Below are positions 20,197-28,370 of a stretch of DNA of 64,000 nt, piece after piece (within the stretch, counting starts at the first letter, position 1; each line of letters opens with the position of its first letter). The position numbers and the translations under genes are program-made. The DNA comes from Gammaproteobacteria bacterium (GTDB taxonomy: Bacteria; Pseudomonadota; Gammaproteobacteria; Steroidobacterales; Steroidobacteraceae). A model generated the notes under the pieces. That model saw nothing but the letters and a program-made list of their open reading frames with translations, searched no databases and had not been told where the DNA came from. The stretch covers positions 1-64,000 of the forward strand of contig RGUL01000001.1 of NCBI GenBank assembly GCA_010027845.1, given 5' to 3'.

Positions 20197-21584
20197 GGCG
20201 TCGCCCCCTTGGCAGGTTCCTCGCCACGCACTAACGCAAGATCGCCGCTCGCGCGCGCTAATTGCGCCCGCGCGAGCCAATAATCGCGCAGCGCTGCTAC
20301 CGACTCGATCTCGGCCTCGATCGCCACCTGCTTCGCGTGCATGGGATCGAACGGCCCGCGCAGCATGTAAAAGAATTCACGGGCATTACCGTCGACGATC
20401 TTCAGACGCGCCGGCAACACTTCGGTCTGCCAGGTTTGTGCGCGACGTCGCGCGTTGGCGAGCGCCGCCGTCGCAAGCCTAAGATCACGTCGCACATCGA
20501 GCAGCTTCGCCTCGAGTTCGCGCAGCGCCAACCGCGCCTCGGCATCGCCTGCAGCGATTTGCGCCGTGCGCGCATCGAACAACGGCAACTCGAGCGCGGC
20601 CGTCGGACCACTCAGGCGCTCGCCGTTGGGCTCTTTTTCACGTGCGGCGCCGACCTCGAGCGCCGGCACGAGGCGCGTGCCGCGCGCGATTCCGACTCGC
20701 TGCAAACTCGCCTCGGCACGCTGCCTTGCGGCGCGCAGATCGAGCCGTCGCTCGAGGGCTGCCGCCTCGGTAACGTTCGTCACCGGGTCGTCGGCCGGCA
20801 GCGCCGGTAAGCGGCCGGCGATGCGCAGCGGCGTATCGCGACCCAATACGCCGAGCAGACGCGATAATGAGAGTCGCGCCTCCAGCGCTTCCAGCGTCGC
20901 CGCGTCGAATCGATCGCGGGCCTCGAGATGCAAAGTGCGCTCGGCCTCGAAGTCGAACGCCTTGATGTTGCCGGCATCACGATAGCGACCGGCGACTTCG
21001 AACGCGAGGCGTCCAAGTTCTGCATGCTGACGGCGCAACTCGGCGATTCGCTCGGCCGCTTGCAGTGTCCAGAGCGCCGAACGCGCTTCGAGTGCCAAAT
21101 GCTCAACGTCACGTGCGGCTTCCGAGCGCGCGCCGGCGAGTTCGGTCTCGGCAGCAGCTCGCCGCATCGGCAAGGTCAAAAGTCCAATCAAATTTTGGGT
21201 GAGCCCCCATTCCACGCGCGCCCCACCGCCATCTGCGAGCGTGCGTCGCTGCCAGTCGATCAAAGGATTCGGTGCTGCAGCCGCCTCGAGATATTGGGCG
21301 CGTGCCACGCCGAGTTTCTCGAAGTGCGCCTGTAAATCGGGACTGGCGAGCAAAGCGACCTGCGCAGCCCGATCGGCATCGAGCTCACCGGTCAATAATT
21401 CGTCGACACGCCGCTGCGCCGCCTTATCGGCTGCGGAATCTTGTCGCCAGGCAACCGCGCCGGCCGCTTGAGAAAAAGACTCGGGCTCGAGGTGCGCGCA
21501 ACCAGCCAACACCGAGCACAGGGTGACGAGCACCGGAGCGGATAGACGCGCGCGACGGTCGAGCCCGCCCACAGTTACCGTCAC
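20193..21584 (-). CDS. TolC-family outer membrane efflux protein (lipoprotein)
   Basis: Lipobox 'SVLAGCAHLEP', long alpha-helical repeats typical of TolC/CusC; GTGA overlap with the multicopper oxidase. Confidence 0.82.
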   Translation of the reverse strand: MTVTVGGLDRRARLSAPVLVTLCSVLAGCAHLEPESFSQAAGAVAWRQDSAADKAAQRRVDELLTGELDADRAAQVALLASPDLQAHFEKLGVARAQYLEAAAAPNPLIDWQRRTLADGGGARVEWGLTQNLIGLLTLPMRRAAAETELAGARSEAARDVEHLALEARSALWTLQAAERIAELRRQHAELGRLAFEVAGRYRDAGNIKAFDFEAERTLHLEARDRFDAATLEALEARLSLSRLLGVLGRDTPLRIAGRLPALPADDPVTNVTEAAALERRLDLRAARQRAEASLQRVGIARGTRLVPALEVGAAREKEPNGERLSGPTAALELPLFDARTAQIAAGDAEARLALRELEAKLLDVRRDLRLATAALANARRRAQTWQTEVLPARLKIVDGNAREFFYMLRGPFDPMHAKQVAIEAEIESVAALRDYWLARAQLARASGDLALVRGEEPAKGATP

Positions 21585-22135
21585 CGATGCTCGACCGGCA
21601 CCACCGCACGACGCTGCAACACGAGTTGCGCCATCAGGCCCACGGTGACGTAGGCCGCCATGGTGAACAGATAGTGCGGGAAATAGCCGATGACCGCAGT
21701 GACGTACGTCGCAGCAGTTGCACCTGAGGTGTTCGCAAACAAGAACATGCCGAGGTTGGCGATGCAGAACGTCGCCGCGGCGCCCGCGGCGACGGCCACC
21801 GGCGCGCGCAGCAGTGACTCAGTCGTCGCACCCGCGACCCACAGCGCACCGTAAGCGGGGATCAAAAATGCGTACGCGGGCGAAAAGCAATCGGCCGGCG
21901 TGCCGAGCGCCACGGCCGCAAGATCGGTCGCGAACGCCAACCCAAAGAAAAGCGCGAAAATGCGAAGCTTACGCAACCACAGACCACCGAGAAAGAAGAC
22001 CGCCCACGACGCATCGGGCGGGCTCGCGTATTCACCGAAGTGACCGAGCCGAGTGGCGCCCATCAGCAACACGAGTGCCATCAGGACGAGCAACCGTAGT
22101 TGCGGAGTGGTGATTGAGTTTTTGTCGAACAGCAT
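21581..22135 (-). CDS. Small integral membrane protein, S-component-like, adjacent to btuB
   Basis: About 5 hydrophobic segments; 'PPDASWAVFFLGGLWLR' and 'CFSPAYAFLIPAYGALW'; lies in a cobalamin-riboswitch transcription unit. Confidence 0.6.
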   Translation of the reverse strand: MLFDKNSITTPQLRLLVLMALVLLMGATRLGHFGEYASPPDASWAVFFLGGLWLRKLRIFALFFGLAFATDLAAVALGTPADCFSPAYAFLIPAYGALWVAGATTESLLRAPVAVAAGAAATFCIANLGMFLFANTSGATAATYVTAVIGYFPHYLFTMAAYVTVGLMAQLVLQRRAVVPVEHR

Positions 22136-22148
22136 ACGAAGACCCCTG

Positions 22149-23940
22149 TCAGCGAGCGCCGAGATAACGAACGGTAAAAAACGCCTCCCGACCCGTTGCA
22201 GGATACAACGAAGCGGACTCGTAGCGGTGATCGAGCGCGTTCGCGAGGCGGAATTGCAGCTCGACGGCAGGCGTCGCCCGATATGCGGCAGTCAAATCCA
22301 TCGTGGCATAGGCGCCGAGCCGGGTCCGATTAGCGAGGTCGTCGAATCGCGCGCTGGCAAAAGTCAGCGCTGCGGCCAAATCGAACGCGCTGTTCTGCCA
22401 GCCCAGCGTCGAGCGACCGGACCAACGTGGGCGACGCGGCAGCTCGCGGACACGGCTCGCACCGACCGACCGATCGATCGCCTCCAGCCACGACAGCGAT
22501 TGTTGCCAACGCCAGCCGCCCGCGCGCCACTCGACATGACCGTCGGCGCCCGTCAACCTCGCCCGCGCGATATTTTTGGGTAGATAGGTGACGGTATCGA
22601 AGGCGACCAAATCGTCGACCGAGCTCTGATACGTCGACAACGACCAACGACCCCACGGCGTCTGCTGCTTGACGCCGAGTTCGCCGGTCACTGCGCGCTC
22701 CGGCGAGAGCTTCGGATTACCGAATAACGGGTAATACAAATCATTGAAGGTCGGCGCACGGAACGCGTTCGCGACGCTCGCGTACCAATGCAAACCCGCA
22801 GCCCCTCGCCAACCGAGGCCAAGACTGCCAGTGGAATGGCTGCCGAATTGCTGGTTATCGTCGAGGCGCGCCGAAACGCTGACGCTCGCCGCACCCGCTG
22901 CGCTCGCATACTGCAAAAAGGCCGCTTGATTACGCCGCGCGTCGACCGTAAATGCGGTGCTGCTGACGACCCGATCGCGCAGCCAATCGACCCCGGCGAC
23001 CCAGCGTCCGCCCGCCGCAGAGAACACGTTTTGCCAACTCGCACTGTCGCGCAACGAATCGAACCGCGAAGTCGATTTGGTACCGAGACGAAACGACGTC
23101 GAACGATCGATCGCCCGACCGACGTTGAGCGTCGATTCGATGCCGTCGATCCAGGCGCCCGTCGCCCGCAACCCGGCGACCTCGTTACGCAGCGACGACT
23201 CGTTCAAAAACGAACTGTCGAACGCGACGTGCGCAGTGGCGCGTTGTGCAAAACCCTCGACACGCGTGCCGGCGCCGACTTCGGCGCCCGCGCGAACGTT
23301 GTAACTCGTGTTGCGATACGGGTCGCGGTCGGGTTCGTAGGTGAAGCAGCCGCCGCCCGGTGGAAACGGCGCTCCGAGACAGGCATTCGTGCCATCGGTC
23401 GCGAAATGGGACGCCTGCAAATCAACCCAAGCCATTGGAGCCGCTCGTCAGTCGCAGCGACGGCGCTGCATTTGCACCGCGTCGCGTGAAGATCTGCACG
23501 ATGCCCGACATCGCATCGGGGCCATAAAGGCTCGAGCGCGGGCCACGCACGATTTCGATGCGCTCGATGTTGTCGAGCGGCAAATCTTGCAACGCGGGAA
23601 TACCCGCCGTCACCGAACCGATGCGCACACCGTCGACCAACCATAACGTGTGACCGGAGTTACCGCCGCGCATGAACAAAGAAATCGGCTGGCCGACACC
23701 GCCGAGTTTTGCGACGTTGACGCCCTCGACGCCCGCGAGTACCTCATCGAGGGTGCGCGCTTGCGATCGAGCGATCGCCGCGCGATCGATGACCGTCACC
23801 GAGGCGAGCGCATCGTCGATACTCTCGTCGACGCGCGACGCCGTCACCAACACCGTTTCGTCTGCGGCAGCGGCCACGCCCGCGACGGACGACAGCACGA
23901 TCGCACAGACGGCACGAGCCGCACGCCCCGAATGAAACAT
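22149..23940 (-). pseudogene. btuB: TonB-dependent vitamin B12 receptor BtuB, reading frame disrupted
   Basis: N-terminal plug ORF 23422..23940 ends '...LRLTSGSNGLG*'; barrel continues in another frame as ORF 22149..23435 ('...LQASHFATDGTNACLG...' to 'YRYESASLYPATGREAFFTVRYLGAR'). Downstream of a cobalamin riboswitch. Confidence 0.8.
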
Positions 23941-23989
23941 TCAAAACTCCCTCGCGCGACCACCCGTGCGCGATCAAAAAGTTACGACG

Positions 23990-24186
23990 ATCACGAGGCC
24001 GGTCTCCGGACTGACGAGTGCGCGCGGGGCGCCGCGAACCGCCTTCCCGTGCCGCGACGGACACAGTGGCGCAGATAAGGTTCGCTCGACTCGATCACCG
24101 TTGCGGGGGCAGTGTCGGATTAGCGGCTGGGCCGCGCACCAACTTCCCGTTTCACCCGGATCGTTGCGAGCGACCCGGACACCTCA
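23990..24186 (-). ncRNA. Cobalamin riboswitch (AdoCbl/B12 element)
   Basis: Minus-strand motifs in order: 'AAACGGGAAGTTGGTGCG', 'GCCGCTAATCCGACACTGCCCCCGCAACGGTGA', 'GCCACTGTG', 'CGGGAAGGCG', B12-box-like 'GTCAGTCCGGAGACCGGCC'. Confidence 0.95.
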
Positions 24187-24251
24187 TGAACGTCGCGGAG
24201 GCTACGCCTGCGATCGACACGCGTCAACGCGACGACGGCCGAGCGTCCGCT

Positions 24252-25835
24252 TTACGAACTGCAGGACAGCGCCGAGCAACCGGCCTTGTCACGCGCCCAT
24301 GCCGGTCGCCGCGCGGCAAAAATTTCTGCACCGCGCACTGCACGATATGGGTTGCGCAACAATTCGAGTAGGCGTTCGAGTAACGTGGCATCGCCCTGCT
24401 CAAGCGCCTCGATCGCTTGGTGCGTCAGATAGTTACGGGGTAAATAAAGGGGATTGTCGAGATCCATCGCGCGACGCCGTACCTCGCGATCACCCACATC
24501 ACCGCGACGCACGCGCGCCTCGTGCGCATCGAACCATGCATGCCATCGCTGCAAAAGCGTCGGCGCGGGCAGTACCGCGCAGGCGTCTTCCAGCAGCGAC
24601 TCGAACGACTCGGGTTCGGGCGCGAGCCGCCGCGACAGTTCGCGGAAAAACACCGGCAGATCGGCATCGCTGGCCGCAAGCAATTCATAGAGTTCGTCGA
24701 GCCATGCGGCATCGGTGTCGACGTCGACTGCGCCGACGCCGAGTTTGCGTGCGAGCATCGCGGAATGCGTCGCTTCGAAAGTCGCCGCGTAGCGCTCAAG
24801 CCCCGCCTGCAGCAGCGTCTCGTCGTCGACGAGTGACCGCAACGCCGACGCGAGCCGCGCCAAATTCCACGCGCCGATTTGCGGCTGGCGCGCGTAGGCA
24901 TAACGGCGGCCGCTCGCGTCGGTGGTGTTCGGGGTCCAAAGTGGATCCCAGGTTTCGAGCCAACCGTACGGGCCGTAATCGATCGTCAGACCGAGGATCG
25001 ACATGTTGTCGGTGTTCATCACCCCGTGCACGAAGCCCACCCGCATCCAGTGGGCGATCATCACGGCAGTGCGCGCGCAGATTTCTTCGAACCAGAGCGC
25101 GTATCGCCGCGGGTCGTCGCCTTCGATCGAGGGGTAATGATGGCGGATGACGAAATCGGCGAGTTTGCGCAAGGTTTCATGTTCGCCGCGTACCGCATGC
25201 AGCTCGAAATTCCCGAAGCGTACGAACGACGGCGCGACCCGACAAACGATCGCGCCCGGCTCCGCGCGCGGATTACCGTCATAGAACATGTCGCGAATCA
25301 CCGGCTCACCGGTCGCAACCAAACTGAGCGCGCGCGTGGTCGGCACACCGAGCCCGTGCATCGCCTCGCTACACAAAAATTCGCGCAGCGACGAGCGCAG
25401 CACCGCACGCCCGTCGGCGTGCCGCGAATATGGTGTGCGGCCGGCACCTTTCAATTGTAGTTCGAAGCGTCGACCCGCGGTGGTCGTCAGCTCCCCCAAA
25501 GAAATCGCGCGGCCGTCACCGAGCTGATCGGCCCAATGTCCGAATTGATGACCGCCGTAACGCGCCGCCCAAGGCTGCATACCCCTGCCCCGCGCGTTGC
25601 CGGCGAGAATTTCGACGTCGGGGTCACGGGCACTCGCAGCCGCCGGTTTTTTTAGCTCCAACTCTGTTGCGAGCAGATCGGACCAAGCCAGCAAACGCGG
25701 TGCGGCAACGCGCGTCGGCTCGACGTAGCTGTAGCAGGCATCGCCGACGAGACGCGTCTCGTTGCGCCGCTCAGGATCGGCCGGCAGCTCATCGAGATAG
25801 CGATGTGTGAACTCGAGATCGACCAGTCGCCTCAC
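24252..25835 (-). CDS. selO: SelO/YdiU family protein adenylyltransferase
   Basis: 'MQPWAARYGGHQFGHWADQLGDGRAISLGE', 'LQLKGAGRTPYSRHADGRAVLRSSLREFL', 'GFVHGVMNTDNMSILG'; C-terminus '...CSALSCSS'. Confidence 0.95.
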   Translation of the reverse strand: MRRLVDLEFTHRYLDELPADPERRNETRLVGDACYSYVEPTRVAAPRLLAWSDLLATELELKKPAAASARDPDVEILAGNARGRGMQPWAARYGGHQFGHWADQLGDGRAISLGELTTTAGRRFELQLKGAGRTPYSRHADGRAVLRSSLREFLCSEAMHGLGVPTTRALSLVATGEPVIRDMFYDGNPRAEPGAIVCRVAPSFVRFGNFELHAVRGEHETLRKLADFVIRHHYPSIEGDDPRRYALWFEEICARTAVMIAHWMRVGFVHGVMNTDNMSILGLTIDYGPYGWLETWDPLWTPNTTDASGRRYAYARQPQIGAWNLARLASALRSLVDDETLLQAGLERYAATFEATHSAMLARKLGVGAVDVDTDAAWLDELYELLAASDADLPVFFRELSRRLAPEPESFESLLEDACAVLPAPTLLQRWHAWFDAHEARVRRGDVGDREVRRRAMDLDNPLYLPRNYLTHQAIEALEQGDATLLERLLELLRNPYRAVRGAEIFAARRPAWARDKAGCSALSCSS

Positions 25836-25877
25836 GGCCGTTGCTCCCTGCGATGCAGCACTCTACTCTCGCTCATC

Positions 25878-26711
25878 ATGCACGCACGCATCGCTTCTTT
25901 GCACCTTCATCCGATCAAATCCTGTCGGGCGGTCGACTGCGACGTCGCACGTCTCGACCGCTACGGTCTCGCCGACGATCGAGCGGCGATGGTGGTCGAT
26001 GCGAACGGCAAATTCATCAGCCAACGTTCGCACCCGACACTCGCTCGCGTCGTCGTCACCCCGCAAGACTCCGGGCTGCTAATCTCGACCGATCACTCGG
26101 CGACAACCTTGTTCGTACCGCGACCGACGACCGACGCGACGTTGCGTCGTGTGACCGTCTGGGGCGACACCGTCGATGCACGAAGCGCGGGCGCAGCGGC
26201 CGCCGATTTTTTTAGCACGATGCTCGGCGAGGCTTGCGAACTTGTGTTCGCAAGTACCGAGACCGAGCGTCTTCAAAATAACGAGTGGACCGATGGCCTA
26301 CCGGTCGCGGTCAATTTTCAGGATGGTTATCCGATCTTGGTGTGCAATCGCGCTTCACTGGCTGCGCTCCAAGGGCGCTTACCGCAACCGCTGCCGATGA
26401 CGCGCTTCCGACCGAACGTTGTGCTCGACGGCCTCGAAGCGTTCGCGGAAGACACGATCGACGAATTGCAGATCGGTGCGGTGACCTTACGACTCGCGAA
26501 GCCCTGTACGCGATGTGGCATCACGGGCATTGACCAGACGAGCGGCGAGCTTGCCAACGAACCGCTCACGGCATTGCGCAAGTTTCGTTACGACGCGCGC
26601 CTAAAAGGCGTCACGTTCGGCTGGAACGCCGTCGTCGTGCACGGCGCAGGACTCAACTTGCGCGTCGGCGATACCGTTACGGTGCGCCGACGAGTGGCAC
26701 CCGCGAGGTGA
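25878..26711 (+). CDS. MOSC domain protein with N-terminal beta-barrel domain (YcbX-like)
   Basis: 'IASLHLHPIKSCRAVDCD', 'MTRFRPNVVLDG', 'LAKPCTRCGITGIDQTSGE'. Confidence 0.88.
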   Translation: MHARIASLHLHPIKSCRAVDCDVARLDRYGLADDRAAMVVDANGKFISQRSHPTLARVVVTPQDSGLLISTDHSATTLFVPRPTTDATLRRVTVWGDTVDARSAGAAAADFFSTMLGEACELVFASTETERLQNNEWTDGLPVAVNFQDGYPILVCNRASLAALQGRLPQPLPMTRFRPNVVLDGLEAFAEDTIDELQIGAVTLRLAKPCTRCGITGIDQTSGELANEPLTALRKFRYDARLKGVTFGWNAVVVHGAGLNLRVGDTVTVRRRVAPAR

Positions 26712-27756
26712 CCTGCCCTCTAAAATCGAGCCACGAGTGCGTAGCGAAGTCGTACAACTTACAACTGCGCACGCACTCGGCGTATAGCCGCCAGTTCATC
26801 CGATAGGTTCGATATTGATCCTGGAATTTTTCTTCCAGCATGCGCTGTGCACGGCGTAAGGAGTACATCGGAATGCGTGGATTCAGATGATGCGCGTTGT
26901 GTTCCATGATGTTGTGCAGTAGCCGATCGATACCGAACGGCAATTTCACGTGCGCGGTCGAGGTGAGGTAAGCGCGATAGCGCTGCCAGTCGTGGCGCTT
27001 TTGAAACCATGCGATTGAGGGATGCGTGTGATGCACGAACACGACGAAACCCATCACTGCGTTCCAAGTCGCGAACGGCAAAAACACGCCGAGCGTCAAC
27101 AACAACCACACGCTCTGCCCGGAGTCGACCGCGGCCAACACCACGAGCGCGATCCACAGCGCCATCGCGGCGGTTACGAGTGCGCTGTCCCAATGATATT
27201 TCGGGCGGCTCGCACCGATCTGACGCTTGGTTGCGAAATAGAGTTTCTTCCACCACAGCTCGACGAAGTAATAGAGACCCCAGCCTAGACCACTGCGATA
27301 GATGCGCTCGAGCGCGCGCCGCCACATCGGCAAAGCGTCGAATTCTTCTTTGGAGAACGGCGCCCAAACCTGATCGCGGCCCTTCAAATTGTTAAAGCCG
27401 TGGTGGGCGACGTTGTGGCCGACGTCCCAAAGACTAAACGCGGTCATCGAGGGCAGGAACGCCACACGACCGAAGATGTCGTTCAGCAGTGGGCTTTTGA
27501 AAAAGCTGCCGTGACAGGCGTCGTGGCCGATGAGGAACAAGCGCACGATGCCGGCGGTGATGAGGGCCGAGCCCAAAAGCTTCCAGCCCAACGCATTTTC
27601 CAGCACCACTAGCGCGATGCCGAGCCCGAAAATACCGAGGTCGGCCGCCAGCGCGAACAGCGGTCGCCAAAAACCGGCGTTCTCAAACGCCAGCAGCAGC
27701 GCTTTACGGCTGATGCCAGGGCTAGGATCGGCTTGGGGAGGACCTATCGCATCCAT
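26677..27756 (-). CDS. Membrane fatty acid desaturase family protein
   Basis: His boxes 'GHDACHGSF', 'GHNVAHHGFNN', 'EHNAHHLNPRIP'; several hydrophobic segments. Confidence 0.88.
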   Translation of the reverse strand: MDAIGPPQADPSPGISRKALLLAFENAGFWRPLFALAADLGIFGLGIALVVLENALGWKLLGSALITAGIVRLFLIGHDACHGSFFKSPLLNDIFGRVAFLPSMTAFSLWDVGHNVAHHGFNNLKGRDQVWAPFSKEEFDALPMWRRALERIYRSGLGWGLYYFVELWWKKLYFATKRQIGASRPKYHWDSALVTAAMALWIALVVLAAVDSGQSVWLLLTLGVFLPFATWNAVMGFVVFVHHTHPSIAWFQKRHDWQRYRAYLTSTAHVKLPFGIDRLLHNIMEHNAHHLNPRIPMYSLRRAQRMLEEKFQDQYRTYRMNWRLYAECVRSCKLYDFATHSWLDFRGQVTSRVPLVGAP

Positions 27757-27837
27757 CGTGACTGCACCTCTCGGACCATCGGCCGGCGACCCCGGCCGAT
27801 AGTGTGCAGTCTAACAGAAGCGCGCTACGAGATTATT

Positions 27838-28227
27838 TCAGGCAGCAGGCTGCTGTGTGTCACGCGCGAGGAACACGATCGCCTGCTTCAAAGTGTCGCG
27901 TTCGGAGGTGATTCGGTGCAATTCGCGACGCAAGCGCTGCACTTCGCTCAGTTCACCCGCGGCGATCGCCGGCGCGGACCGGGCGACACCGTTGGCGTGG
28001 GCACCCGGCTTTCCGGCGGCGGCACGACCACGCTTGCCCCGCCCGTGCTTCGCACCAGACGGTTTTTCGGCAGCGGCGTCGCGAAATTCTTTGATCCAGC
28101 GACTGAGAACGTTTTGGCGGATGCCGATTTCACGGGCGGCTTGCGAGGCGGAGATCCCGCGATCGCGAATCTGCCGAACGGTTTCGATTTTGTAGTCTGA
28201 ACTGAAACTGCGACGCGGCATGGTCAT
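27838..28227 (-). mobile_element. Orphan IS3-family OrfA-like protein (transposase HTH), no OrfB
   Basis: 'RRSFSSDYKIETVRQIRDRGISASQAAREIGIRQNVLSRWIKEF' plus a C-terminal coiled coil 'EVQRLRRELHRITSERDTLKQAIVFLA'; no DDE ORF follows. Confidence 0.75.
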
Positions 28228-28370
28228 TCCTCGGCGAGTTAGGTTAGTGAGTTTTCGTAGGCCGGATGCGACCGCGAGCCCAGCCGAAACCAACCTTGAG
28301 GCCGAAGATAGGGAGGCGCTAGCGAGCGCGTCAACGCGCTAGCGCACAAACCGATTCCGTTTCGGAACGA

